Below, piece by piece: positions 11,101 through 25,764 of a DNA stretch of 64,000 bases. The notes beneath the pieces were generated by a model. The model was not told where the DNA came from. It was given only the letters and a program-made list of their open reading frames with translations, and made no database searches. Position 1 is the first letter of the stretch. Every line of letters begins with the position of its first letter. Source of the DNA: Pseudeuparius sepicola (taxonomy: Eukaryota > Arthropoda > Insecta > Coleoptera > Anthribidae); assembly GCA_963920635.1 (NCBI GenBank), contig OY987307.1, positions 15,205,735 to 15,269,734 on the forward strand. Reading direction: 5' to 3'. Made by a program: the position numbers and the translations under genes.

Positions 11101-14100
11101 ATCAATATCAGTAATATTCCACAACCAATACTACCCCAATTTTATTAATTTTGGCAGTGTACTCAGGTATGCCTGCTCAGCACGGCAGCACATCGCCAAT
11201 CGTCACATTCATGGTCGTCTCAATGAACTATTTCTAAACGACTTTATAAAGGAACTCTCCGAGAAACCTATACAAACACAAAACCCCATCTCAGAGCTTC
11301 AAAACATTTTATTTTTTAAGATAACCGAGACACCCCATGGTAAAGCTCGAAATTCGGGCACCCTGTGTGAAATTGTAAATATAATTCTGCATCGGAATCT
11401 ATCCGGTTTAATTTGTGCCAAAAAAGCAAATATGATTTATGCTACTAACTAATGTAGATAGCAGTTTGACATTATTCCGGTTGAATTTATTTTAAATTTT
11501 CGAGTAAATGTTGTAAATAACTGACTGATTTGCCAGAGCTAAAATCTCCTAGCTTTCTGTGGGCCGCCAACTGCTGCACCAAAGATGCTGCTAAGATTAC
11601 AACAAACGGATCTATTGAAAGTATGTGCACAGGTTGGCGGCGAAGAGCTAGCTGCATAATTTCTTTATTATAATAATTTATTTTTATTACAGGCCTACCA
11701 CTCCACTTTTCTTGATCCCCCCGAACAGAGAGTTGGGAATATGGCAATATTGCCATTTCGAACACAGTTCAGAGGCCCTGCTCCACCTTACACTTCTTCA
11801 GATCAAGATATCATTGATGAAGCTTTATACTATTTCAAAGCAAATGTTTTCTTTAGAACATATGAAATTAAAGTAAGTAAAAAACATTTGCCAATGGAAT
11901 GCTTCTTCCAGCTGGGTTCGTAGATATATGGGTGTCCCAGAATGCTCTTTATATGCTCGATTTGAAAACATAAAGAAGAATAACAGAAAACTGGGTATAC
12001 CAAAGTCCTTCAAAATATATTGTTTGTTGCCACCGTTATAAACCACCCCCACTTTTTTTTCAAATTGCACTTCCAACGTTTTTACCTAGGTGAAACTGTG
12101 CCTATGTCATTCTAAATACAATGGAGTATAACTTTGAATGTTTGTTAATTTTGGACAATGGTATTGAAATTTGTTTCAAAATTCTTTAATCGAACATATG
12201 ACCGCTCCCCCACACAAGCATAATATGGTTGCTTCTAGTATAATCATAGTTTGGAGTATTGTGTGGGTGAGAATTATTATTATTATTGTATTTCCCTTGC
12301 CGAATGGCTGATCATGATGTAACAACAAAATGGATACCCCTCCAGAGATTGTCAATCAGAAGCAGGGTTGCTTTGATTAAAATCAATTGATTTAAATCAA
12401 TGATTTAAATCGCGATTTTAATCGTTTGATTAAATAAAAAAAATCATTTGATTTAAATCAAAATTTGAATGTAGTTATATTATGCAAAAAACCACGCCAC
12501 TGGCTGTGTAACTGAAGAGGAAATGAGCAACTGCATACTGCAGTAGTATCTTCAGCAGGAGTAGAGCGTATCATTTCATCTTTTAATAGGGTAGTTTCCT
12601 CTAATCAAATTTTCAAATAAATTGCACATAACTTGATTCATCAAGTCCTAAGATAGCTTTAACCATTTTTTATTTCCCGAATAAGTATCCACGAAGTTAG
12701 AATTTTCAAAATAAAATTTGAATTTGCGTTCGGGACCCGACCGCGTGTTGACGTTATAATAACGAGCCGAACATTTTCATTCGTTTTTTTATCATGTGGT
12801 ACGGACTTGGACTGGAGACCTAATCTTATTATTTTGTGATTTGATATGTCACTAGTCAAATAATATCAGCTGGAGTTTTGTTTACATTTAAAAATTTGTA
12901 ATTTTATCAAAGTTATTGAGGGGTTCCAAACGATTGTGAATTTTATATTTTATTAAAACCATTGTTTATCGCGTCCTCATAATAGTAAAGGACTAAATGA
13001 GGTATTAATTCATTTTTATACCTGACCTAAGTGTTCACAAATCAACGATTAAAATAAGGTAAGCAAGTAGGCAATGTACATTTTTATCATTGCTCCTTTT
13101 TTATAATATAATTAAAAATTGTGCTTGTGTTTGAAATTGAGAGAGATAGTGTAATAAAATCTAATTAATTACAAATGCAAATCTTAACTTATGTACATGA
13201 TAAAATCCTAAACCCTATAGTTTCAATTACAAAGAAAAATGAATGGGTACCATAAAATTGATATTGGTAGTAGGTAGTTCAATCCCCAGATAAAAGTGTT
13301 TGAGAGCAAAGTATAATTTAGTAAGCACTCTTTCTCAATTTGATTGTAGGTAGGTACCTAAAGAATATAAATAGGTAATCATTTAAATTCCAAGAAATAC
13401 CTACCTACCTGATGCATTTATATAGGTATGAGAGTAGATAGAGTGTTTAATTTGCTTTCTGTTTCAGTGCGAAGAAGTTGACAAAGAGTAAAGTAATGGC
13501 TCCTCCTGTAGTGAATGTGGGTTTTGTTAAAGCAAGTTCAGACAATCTTCCGGAAATTGACATACCTATTTATGCTCTCACAATTTTTAAAGCGAGATGC
13601 CAAAGCGAAACAATCTCGCGAAACACGAAAACCGCAAAGCTAGAAAGCTAGGTTATGTTTCGATACCCACAAAACATCAAGATTAGGTTAGGACTGCACC
13701 GTTATCTTTACTAGTTTGCTGCACCGTTGCCAGATCCCCTTTCGGACTTGTATTCAGAAGTAAATCCTGTACTCCAAAGACCGACTATGCTTCAACAAAC
13801 ATTGAGAAAGTATATTATATCTTTACGGAATATAGTGTTTTTTTATAAAGTTAACTGCTGTTCTTATTTATTGCAATTAATAGGTTTGTTCTAGGAAGCA
13901 ATCTCAAACTAGTCCGAACCAATAACCAGAGTTAAAAACAGTCAGAGAATTTGAACTGTATAATCAACTTTATGTTGACAATTTGAGTTTCCATACTAGA
14001 ACACAGCTATTCTAATAACAAAATATTCGACCAGCAAGGAAAAATCACACGAGTTGGCAACGTACAATAAACGAATAAAGCTTCAAGGCTTCGCGGTCCT

Positions 14101-17100
14101 ATTCACATAGCTCAAAATTATTATGACGTCAAAATTGAGAAAACCGTTAAAAACGGAAATAATTTTGAACTCAATTTTCTCCCAAAGGAGGTAAAATTTT
14201 TAGTTTAGAATTTTACTAGTGTAGTCTGCATCAATACAGGCTTTCACCAAAATAAAATTTGAAAAACGGTTAAATACCCTATTTGGTTCATAGGAAATTA
14301 GGAAATAAGCTAGGTACCGAGAAGTCTGCAAAACTTGTCTTTCTGCTGAAATCCTTAAATAAAAAACATAAGTAAAACGTTTTCATTTTCTATTTATACG
14401 TTAAAAAAATCAAATCTAATTTGCTAATAAAATAATATAAAGAAAACCACTTTAAACAAAAAATTCTATATATAAATAAAAAAATCCGATTTTTTTTATT
14501 TAAATCCGATTTAAATCAAAAAATCTGATTAATTTGATTTTTTCTAAAAAAAAATCAAAAAAATCAGCAACCCTGATCAGAAGCACTTTAACACTGCTCT
14601 TCCTCCCGATTGGATTGGCATCTGGGGCCCCATTAATACGCCATATTAGTGGTGACGTCACGTAGTGGGGGTAGGTCAAGGCACTGTATCCAAACAACCT
14701 CGTAGATACACCGGCGTTTTTGTGTTTTTGACTAAAAAAAATATTTAAATCGGTTTCTTCGACAATAACTATCCATCTTCGTTAAGGTAAGTGTATTCTG
14801 AACTTTATAAGTGCAAATTTTGAGCCAGTTTTCGTAGAAATTGACCAAAAGGATTTCTAACCTTACTTTTGACATCTGCGTTCACATGCTCCACTCAAAA
14901 TCTTATTATTATTTGCTTGATATCTTACCTGACCAGCTTTTTCCACTTTCCTCTTTCTTGATTGGCCTTAGGAAATCTAAATCTAGTCAAAAACACAAAA
15001 ACGCCCGTGTATCACGAGGTTGTTTGGATACAACGTGACGTCAGACTAATATGGCGTATTGGCCACCTTCATACCCCGGATCTAACTCCATCAGTTTTTT
15101 TTTGGGGGATTTAAAGTTTGGGTACATATTGGAAGATCACTGAGCGTCTATTATGATGTAAATAGCCTTTGTGAACGACCTATCCGTAATGTTGGCTATT
15201 TTGTCATAACTGACAGTTTTGCAATGGGTGGCTTTGCCAGTCAGTGCACAATTTGACATTGCATTATTCACTAGTAGAATTTGAAGTCATTGTACACTGG
15301 TTGTGCCGATTAATGTCAATTAGTCAAGGTCATGCACAAAATATTATGCACCTCTCTTTAAGCAATGCATATTGCATACCCGTTCATTTGAAGGCACTCG
15401 GCTTTGCCTTATGGCACAACATGTGCACACTCACTTGCTATATGCTTCATTGCTTAACTGCATAATGTACTGTTTTGAGTAAATATTTTTTTTTACATCT
15501 TTCCATTTGTCTAATTTATAATTAGGTGTACCAAAAGTGATACTCCGTTGTGTTTAGAATGACTTAAGGATTCATTTTTATTTAAAAAGGTTAAAGAATG
15601 CTATTTGAAAAAAGTTTCCTTATAATGGTCACAAACAATACGTTTTGAAGAGCATCTCTTTACTGTACTTCACAGTTTTTTTATCTTTTCAAGTCGCGGA
15701 GACATTGCATGTAAACAGCATTAGGTATATCATATAAGGTGTTTCAGAAAACTTTTTTTAAGTGCATCATGAAGTAAGTTCGAGAGTATGATAAATAAAT
15801 CAAAAACAGATTTTTATTTTGGTTACCTATACAGGTTGTATCAATGTATTGTTTTGAAATTTGGTACAAGTAGGTTTTTAATATGCCAATTTATTCGCAG
15901 TTTTTACTTTTTATTATGGAGAGGGCGCTAACTGCATTCCTTCACGTTAACATTTTATTGCTTAAATTTTTTGAGGTTTTGGTTTCTGTTTGTCACTGAG
16001 GGTCTCAACATTTGGGTAGCCGGGAGCAGGCCCCGAGGGCACCAGAAGGAGTGTTCTGAGCTGAAGGAGGTGAGGCCTCTCTTGAAAATGAGAAGGGATG
16101 TGCAGGCAGGCGCCTTCTATTGGTTTCCACGATCGAATCAATTTTTTCTTCCCAGAAAGAATGGAGTGGGATGAGGGGAATTGTAATACCCATCGGGGAC
16201 TTTCTGGTATAAGGACGGGTCTAAAATGGGGAAGGGAACCAGGGCTGGAGCCTTTTGCAAATAACTGGCCAAAGGACTTACGCCTCCCTCGGGGAACGCA
16301 CTACAGTGTTCCAGGCAGAGGTGTTTGCCACCATGATAGGATCGGAAGAGTCACTCAGGCTCCGAGTGAGGGGTCAGAGGATGACTTTTACTCTGACAGT
16401 AAGGCAACATTGCAGGCTCTGCGGGCAAACCACACTACCCCTTGGCCTTTGGTCCAAGAGTGTAGGGTAAGTTTGCTCATGTTGGTAGCGGAAGGGAGCA
16501 GGGTGGCTCTGTCTTGGGTGCCTGGGTATTCGGACATCGAGGGGAAGTTGCCCACCGATCTTGCCAGAGAAGAATCCAGGAGGAAGCCGATGGGGATGGA
16601 GCCCCTTTTGGGAATTGCACCTCGGGTGGAAATTGGAGTCCTGGATGAATGGCTGCGGGACAGATTCATTGAGGAGTGGTGCAGGGCTCCGAGGATGAGG
16701 CAGACGAGGATTTTGATTCGTGGGTCATTGGCTGTCTGGTCTAGGGAGCTGCTGCGTCTGCCAAGAGGAGAGTTAAAGATAGTGGTGGGTTCCTCACTGG
16801 GTACTGCTGTCTGGCTCGACACCTACACCTCATTGGGGTGGGAGGAGCTCTGCAGATGGTGTCAGGATGGGGGAGCTGTGGGCCTTCATTAAGAAGGCCG
16901 GCTTAATGGCTGCCTTGTAGTACCTGCTGTGGGGGCACAACGGGACTACGTGCTGGGCCATAGTTCGGGTTCTTGGTGAAGTCACCAGGAACTAGGGTTC
17001 CCAATCCCGGGACCGAAAAGGTATTCGGCCCCAAATTTTAAGTCCTGGTGCTAGTCCCAAAAATTGGTCCCGAAATCAATATGATGTCTCTTTACAATAA

Positions 17101-20100
17101 ATTTGGTAAGAAAAAGTTTATAAAAAGGAAATATTTTTATTTAAATTTAAGGAGTACCTACCTATGACTTTGGACCGTTATTTTTTTGGATGTACCACAT
17201 AAATTGTAGAATCGGAATTCATTTCAATGGAGATGCCGACAAGCGCAGATAATATAGGCACTTCAAAATATTTCAGTTAAAACCTAAAAATTTTAATAAT
17301 TCCATACCTTAACATACCTTAACATATTTAAGGTAGTATTAATCTTCGTTACCGACGTCATAATGTGTCCATGGGTCTGTATCAAAACCGCATGCGCCAA
17401 CTTCAAGAATAAAACTGCTTGCTTACAAAGGCCTGGAGTTTCGGGACCTATAGGTCCCCATTAATACCTTTTATAAATAAATAATGTAATTACTTAAATC
17501 CCACAGTGTTACCGTGTATACATATTTTGTTAATTTGAAAACATATTTTCCATTTAGTGCTTGTAAAAGTGACCTATTGAAGTTTAGTAATAAGCTGCAG
17601 AAAGTATGGAGTGAAGTTTTGAAAAAGCTTATTCTAACAATCTTCTTATTATGGTGACAATAGATGTGTTGCACTGATATTACATAAACAATTTAGATCT
17701 ACTTTCACCAGAAAATAGAACAGTGAAAGTACGAGGGTGCGTAAATTGATATATTTTTAATATTATATTAGGTTGAAACTTGTATGACTTACGTGCGCGA
17801 ATTATTGGAGAAATGAGGGATCTGAAGGACGAAGTATTTCAAAATGTAAGAAGATCGTTTGTAGAAAGACTGGAACTTTGTATAGAGCGGGACGGTGCAC
17901 ACTTTGAACATTATCTTTAAGTTAAAATTTATTAAGGTTGTAAAAATAAATTAACGCTGATTTTTGGTGAAAGTGATTGTTGTCGATTATTTTCTTATGC
18001 AACCATTAGATATTTTTGAAGTACCTAATGCAAAAATGAACGCTGATCACAAAATCTAAATAAAAAAGAGGGGGTGTCATTTGAAAAAAAAAAGTTGGTC
18101 ACCATAGCAACGTAACTATGACGGATGGAAAAAATTCAAGGTCACCAAAAAGCGCCAAAAAATTAACCAAGAAACTTTTGTATAACACATTTTTTTTTTC
18201 AAAAACAAAAATAAAAAAGATACACCCATTATTCCATACATTTGACGGACCCTGTATAACAATACACAAGTAAGTAGGTATAAAGTTAAAAATCGGCCAA
18301 GTGCGAGTCGAACTCGCACATGAAGGGTTCCATACCACCGTACAATATGTAACACTACGTATTTTTTAAAAATACTTTAGTAAAAAATAAAAAAAGAAAT
18401 AAAAAACTTTGTCCCAGAGCGTGGTTTCGAACCCCGGACCTCGGTTATGAGCCCAGCACGCTTCCACTGCGCCACTTCGCTGTTTTGTCATCATTGTTAA
18501 CGATATGAAACGAACTTTATTTTACTTTTATTATTTGTTGTTATAGCGGCCATAGTGGTACACACTCTGTGAAAATTTGTTTATCTATTACGATTCAAAA
18601 GATACAGCCCTATAAAGGATAGAAGGTATCTCATGGCGTTTTCTAAAATATTCTACGAGATTTTACATAAAAATATAGCGCGCCCATACCTGAAAAAGTC
18701 CCCCACAGAATAACAGATGGGCCTCTGAGCCCCCAAAGACTCAAATCGCTACGAAATTTGAAAATCCTCCATACCAAAACAAACCCAAATATCAGTCGAT
18801 GTTTAATAGGGTTGTTGCCCATGAGCTTGGGCGGTCGTATGCCAAATTTGGGCTCGAAATATCGAAAACTGCGATGAGACAATAGGTACACGTATTACTA
18901 CACATGAGTGGAGACCAAAACAAGTACCTATGGTCCGGCAGGGCCGGTAGGCGCTTGTTAACATGCAACATTGTATAAGAAATATTGGCCTCAATCGTCA
19001 TATTTTGAAGCCCTGAATCGTCTTCAATAGAACAAAATAAGCATATCATCCACACAATTTATAATTTCACACGATTAACAGTCAAAACACAGACGTAATC
19101 TATTTTGTGAACCACTTTTGCGTCGATGTATGTACTAGAACTGAATATCCAACTAGTTCGACTAGCTTGTAAACAGTTTACTCAGAAACCAGTTGCCCGT
19201 GAACGATGAGCTTTAGGATCAACATTTTTCGGTGGTTTGAAAGTGAGTACATTATACAGGGTGTCTGTGGTAGACAAACTTGCACAGTTTGTAGAAAAAG
19301 TGATTGTAGAACAAAACAATTCTAAAAACATGAGTGTAATAATCGTTAGTTTTACAGAGCATTAATTAGATTTGCCAGTGGCATGTGTGACAAAAAGTAG
19401 GAACACCTTGAACAGACCATCTGGCTAATTTTAGGATACTTTCTCTTGAAACTAGAAATTAAAAACGACCCGAATTTTTTCAAAAGCCATTGTAGAAATT
19501 ATGTTTAAGAAAGTGGTGCTAGTTTGACTACTGGCTACTATGTTTTTACGCAGTCGTGAACAAAAAAGTTATTTTATTATTTTTTCCAGGAAAACTTTTA
19601 AGTTATTGGAAAAAGGACAAGAGTAAAAAAGTTTCTAAATTAATCGGGCTATAGAATATGTATTTTTATTTTCTAATAAACATACTAATAATTCTGTGAA
19701 AAATACGAAAATGTGTTTCTGGTTTCGTAAAGTGCCTTCCAACTGGTTAGTAATTTGCCCCAAAATACAAGATTCTAGATTAAACCGTTTTTGAGAAAAA
19801 AAAGCAAAACCATTTCTTTGGCCCTCTTAAAACTGATATAACTTTTCAGGGGAGCCTTAAATCGAAAAATTTTACATGAAAGAGCCCCCATTAGAACCAC
19901 CTGTAGAACATTTCCTCCAAATATTTGCACCTCATTACGGAACTCCTACAATGATCGGCAGAATGTACGCAACAAATGGGATTTATTTTGCACCGAAATA
20001 GAAAACTGACTAGGTATGGGACTACATTAGTAATAATAATAATTTTTATTTCCTATAAAATTTAGGCATGTATACCCCGATTACTGTAAGAAGTCCCGAT

Positions 20101-23100
20101 TTTGTCAGATGACATTCTCCACAAAATCCCTAGAAATTTTCTGTTAGCATGAGTATAACATTGGTATATGTTGTGTCTCAACCAGTTAATGACGTCACTC
20201 ATTGATTTATGATGTGAAAAGTTACCCAAGTGATACGAAAAAAAAAAAAGAACATAATAAAATAAAAACCTTATTGCAATCAAGATTATACCGCTACAAA
20301 TAAAAATAACTATGACTACAACTCATTTTAATAATAATTTCAAACGTCATGGAGAAACACTTTCATTTTGGTATTTTGGTATAATCAGCTACTTGCGGCT
20401 GCGTCTAAATGTGCGTACTCAGGCAAATTTTATTTCGGTGTTGTGAAAGTGACAGTGAAGTTTTTCCGGATCGTTCAAAAGGGTTCAAACTTTGGGCAGT
20501 GAAAATACCGAGTTTTACTGTTATCTGTGTTGTTCTTGTTCGTTTTATTAGTAGTTATTCATTGTGCAAATGGGGTCGTTACTGACCTGGACTTATGACC
20601 CGGTTGCATTTTTGCTGCATTGATGCCAACTTAGGATGGCGAAATTACCAATTGACAGTTTCAGTAAGGACTTCTTAAAATAATTTGACTATGTGAAACC
20701 AAAATAGGGCCTTAAAAACTTTATGCAGATATCGCGGTATACGAGGGGGAGTCAAAAACTTAAACGCGGCAGAAGAGTAAAGTCTCCTTATTTTGTGTCA
20801 GAGAAAATTGTAGAGGAGAAAGTTGTTTACAATGAAAAAGTATGCATAAATTCAAAATCAGGGCCTTATATTAATTTTTTTATTTGTTATTGTTTTTTTA
20901 TCATTAGTTGCTTAGTTGCAGTTAAAAACCAAAAACCAAATATATATATATATGTCTCATCGTCATTTCTGCATCATTTTATCACACCATCATTTTTGCG
21001 TCTACCAGAAAGAGTAGAGTATATCCATTTCTGATTTTATTTTCTGGAATAGATTGGGTCCATGAACTTCTGTACCGCAACAGATTTTAATATACATTAA
21101 CATTTAAACTTTTTGTTTTCCTGTACATTTGATCGACAATTTTGCATCCGCCATATGATGTCGATAATTGTGCGTCCATCTGTATATACAAGTATTTCTG
21201 CGTCCCTATATGTATATTATTTATACCGGCAGCCGTTTTCTGCATCCACCATGTTGCCAAATTTCGACTGTTCTATTTTCATAATTTATTAGATGGGCAA
21301 ATATAAAAATAAGGTTTGCTCGCTCGCGGCGGACGCACAGTTGCAAATCTAGAAAGTATAGGAAACTTGAACAAGCACAATAGCACAATACAGTGTATCC
21401 ACGTTACGAAATTCCCACTGTTGTATTTTTTTATTTGTGAACCGATATTCAAAACCTTTTTTTTTTTGTTAGATATAGGTCTTTCTAGCCTTTTTTGGGA
21501 ACAAATATCAGATTTTTGGAAATGAATGGGCTAAAACCTTTTTTGTTATTAGTTTTTGTCCTCCTCAAAAATATTCTAAATGAAAGGGTGAAGAACTCCT
21601 TAACGTGGACACACTGTATATGGTGCAAGTGTACTTTTTTATTTCTTACCAGCAATACACAGATAGTATACCTATACAGGGTAAGTCATAAATAATACGA
21701 CATAGACCAGCTGCATATATTTTGGGCCAAAATATTATACGATTGAGGCTAATATGCCTTACAGAAATGTTGTTTGTTTAAGGGAATTTGGAAAAATGTA
21801 CAATCAAAACACCTGTTGACTCCAACATTTGAAAAATAAAATTTTTACCGACCACTTTCAAATGTTACAAATCAACTGTACCATTTAAAGTGAGAAGAAA
21901 GTCACTATTAACAATGTACCAAAAATGTATCGTTTTCAAAATGAAATGGATTCAAACTCTGCAAAATTTGGACACTCTATTTCACGAAAAAGAATGGTGT
22001 TTTGACCAATGCCTATTTGGCATTACTTTCTTCACTTTGAATGTACAGTAAAGTTGATCCGTAAGATTTGAAAGCGGTAGCTGAAAATTGTTTGTTTTGA
22101 ATGTTGGAGTTAAAAGATGCACTAAATGATGAACCCGCGACACCAAAAGGATAACTTCAAAAAAGTTAGGAGCAAAAGCGGGGTTTAAAAACAGCGCCCA
22201 CTATGAGATACGTAGAAACTGACATTTCAGCTTATTCTCCATCCACAAAAACATATAAGTGCTAAATTTCAGTTCAGCAGCTTAACTGTTTTGGGAGATG
22301 TAGCCAAAATGCAATTTCAAAAAACAAATTTCAACGCCCTGTATCTCTTAAACAAAAGACATTTCTATTTTGGTCCAAAATTTATGCAGTTGCTCCATGT
22401 GCCATTATTTATGACATGACTCACCCTGTATACCTACTTATTTCATTCTTGCCACATTTATTAGATACATGAACAACACACATATGTTAAAAGCAGTGTG
22501 TACTGCGTTCAGAAGTGCAGAAAGTGGATTTTAGTACTTACTGGAAATGTATTGAAATCTCGAATAAATCGTAAAAGTAAAAATTAGGTAGGTAGGTACC
22601 AGCTAACTAGGTACATAGTAACATACATACAGGAAACTTGTTTGATCTTCAAAAAATACTAAACGTTACTTCAGGAAGATTTTATTATAACGGTCAGTTT
22701 TAAAGTGGCATTTAAGTTTATAAAATAATGAATTAACTACATTTTCACGAGATTTTTTGTCTCGTGACCTCAAAATCTGATTGTAAATCTCGTGGAGTTA
22801 CAGCACTCGTCGCTGCGCGGCTCGTGTGCAACTTTTCCGCTCTCCTATACAACTTTACAACTCTCGTTATGTAATATATTATCTGACTGTTTCTCACCAT
22901 TCTGAACTGCTTGTATTACAATAACATACCTATTAAAATTATACAGGGTTATTGCTTATGGCAATTCGATACATTCCTTTGAAGATCTGATAGGGGAAGG
23001 GGTAAGAAGTAAATTTAACCCTATATGCATTATGCAAAACCCAATTTCATTAAATATGTTTGACTTTTTATTTAAAATTTTCCTACGATCTAAATGTTTC

Positions 23101-25584
23101 GGTACTTTTTCCATTTCAAACATAAAACCATCACAGTGTTTGGTAAGTAATTCAGTTGAAAAGTTTTAAAAAAGTTCCATAGATTTTTTTGTCTACTAAG
23201 AAAAATTTAAATATCTCAAAAACTATTGAGGTTTGCATAATGCATATTAGGATTAAATTTACTCCTTACCTCCTCCCCTATCACATCTCCAAAGGGATGT
23301 ATTGAATTACCAATAACCCTGTATAATTGTTGAAATAAGTAACGTTACTGTATATGAAAAGCTAACAGGTGCTACAGTTTTTAAATTTATAGGTATATTA
23401 TGATAGATAAGCAAGGTACAATGATAGAGAAGCAAGGTAAATAATTTTTTACTCAGTTAAGAAGAAAAATGTGATGTTTTTATTGGGGATGCAGTCAACA
23501 GGCAATATAAGAAAACTCTTTTACTTTTTTATGTAGTCAAGCTTTCGGAATAATTTATTACATCTTCAGGACAACTACAAATGGTAGGTATAAAGGAATA
23601 TTATAAAAACTAAAAGACTAGTTACTAAATTGAGGTTGTATAAATTCGCAAACTGTGAAACAGTGAAGCCTTTAAAATAATGTATAAAACTACTATACAG
23701 GGTGTTCCGCATAAGAACCGACACAGAGCAGGAGCATACAGGGGAGCCCAAAATAACGCAACTTACCTCTATACTAAGTTGTACACTTGAAAAGTTATAG
23801 GCCTTGAAAGTGACCTTTGTAATTTCGAAAAAACAATATATCAGTTATTTTTGAACTTCGAAAAACCAAATTTGGCACACACTGTTGCAAGGGCATTAAT
23901 CGACAGACAACATAGTTCAATTGTACCATTTAAAGGGTTGATACAGAGTGATGCACCTTAAAAATGTGACAGAACTTTTTTGTCCATTGGCGGACTGACA
24001 AAATTGGTACTTTTTGTTATGAATAATTTAATTCTAGTACTTTTTTTACTCTTGTTATTTTTCGAAAGACTTTATCACTTTCGCCAAAAACGCGAATAAC
24101 TGAAAACACGTGTTGCATATTATGTGATATTTAAAATCTTTGAAAATTCAAAAGTTGTCTATGAAATTAAACGTCAAACTTGAGAAGAAATTGAATGGAA
24201 AAAGAATTCAAATAAATGGATTGGAAGAGGAAATAATTGCCCAAAGAAAGAAGTCACATTTATTTGGATTCTTTTTAGATTAAATGGTTTTTGCGAATTT
24301 ATACAACCTAAATTTAGTAAGTAGTCTTTTAATTTATATAATACTCCTTTGTTTAAATATTACCATTTGTAGTAGCCCTGATTCCCTGATAAATTACTCC
24401 GAAAGCTTGACTACATAAAAAAATAGTTTTCTTATATTACCTCTTGACTGCATGCATCCCCACTAAAAACATCACATTTTTCGTATTAAGTGAGTGAGTC
24501 CAGACTTATATACCTTGCTTCATTATCAAAGCAGTCCGGAATGGTGAGAAACATTCACAAACAATCGCCCAACAAAACTGTTCGAAGGAAAAATGCACTT
24601 AGCATGTAAAAAATTTCTGGCCATCAGAAACACGGCATAAATCTTTCAAAATTTTGGTTTTTCTGCGGGTTTGGCGCAGTAATAATTCCTACACCCCACT
24701 TTAACAAAAAAAAAACGGATAGAACGCGGTTTGCCCGGCTAAAGACAGAAATACCTATAATGTCGGTTATATTTCTTACTTTACCCACGTTTCTTGGATA
24801 TTTCGCAGTTTACTCGGGTAAACCTAAGTTTAACCGTTAATCTTACTTTACCCGTAACATATATATTTTATATATCCAGTGATCTGAGGCAAATTGTTAT
24901 CTACAACTATTCAACTGTTTCTTTTTATTCAAATATCGAAAAATAACTTTTAGGGTAATTTTCATATTTCACCCCCGTACAGAACTACTTTTGACGCCTT
25001 GTGGTATTTTATAGCATTAATGGTGGGGTGGGGAATCAATCTAATTTATTTTAACTTTTAATATGAAAGTACAAATGAAAATCACAATTTGAAGATTCAT
25101 GGACTCTACTAAAAGAACATAAATCGATGCATCAGTTTTGTTCCCGGGAGGCGAATATATATAATAATAAAACTACGTGAAAAAACCATGCGCGACGTTG
25201 CCAACTTTCTTGGATGCAGAAAACGCGAAGACATGTAATAAATATACACGAACGCGTATATTACTGGTGGCTTCAGCAGCGCCCTCGTGGCGGATTCCAC
25301 GAACTAAAATATACACGTTTTTTTGAAAATTCGTATATAGACACTTCTCACAGTTTTTCCATTTCTGCGTCCATATACGGACGTCGAATTACACAGGACG
25401 CAGAATTACATGCGCAAACCATAATGTATGGACGCAGAAATGACGTACAGACGTATGTGTATATATATATATATATTATTTATCGCCGTTATTGTAGTGC
25501 AACACTCGGTGAAGTGGCAACGCTGCACGGATGTCACGAAATCCGTAATGTTTTGGCGGATGATGCAAGCACCGTTTCGTAAGA

Positions 25585-25620
<36 letters not shown>

Positions 25621-25724
25621 TATCGCCGTTATTGTAGTGCAACACTCGGTGAAGTGGCAACGCTGCACGGATGTCACGAAATCCGTAATGTTTTGGCGGA
25701 TGATGCAAGCACCGTTTCGTAAGA

Positions 25725-25764
<40 letters not shown>

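Larger units (their letters stand above)
12355..14583. mobile_element. hAT element, 2.2 kb, with exact 8-bp duplication
   Basis: The element is 12363-14575 (2,213 bp). The ends are CAGGGTTGCTTTGATT and AATCAGCAACCCTG. ATCAGAAG is duplicated perfectly at 12355-12362 and 14576-14583, which is the hAT signature. Both ends carry repeats of GATTTAAATC and related AT-rich palindromes. Only remnants of transposase coding sequence are visible (12540-12656 and perhaps 13496-13651), so it is non-autonomous. It lies near the start of Arpc3 intron 2. Confidence 0.88.

Noticed and set aside
11741..11923. ATG at 11741 as the Arpc3 start
   Set aside because: The exon is open upstream with the conserved AYHSTFLDP block, and the in-phase ATGCCT exon at 5194 supplies the family's N-terminus.
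16388..16822. 144-codon minus-strand open frame
   Set aside because: It is the antisense of the LINE RNase H remnant, which has clear family motifs on the plus strand.
18410..18481. Functional initiator tRNA gene
   Set aside because: Acceptor strands do not pair and a base is missing after the anticodon arm.
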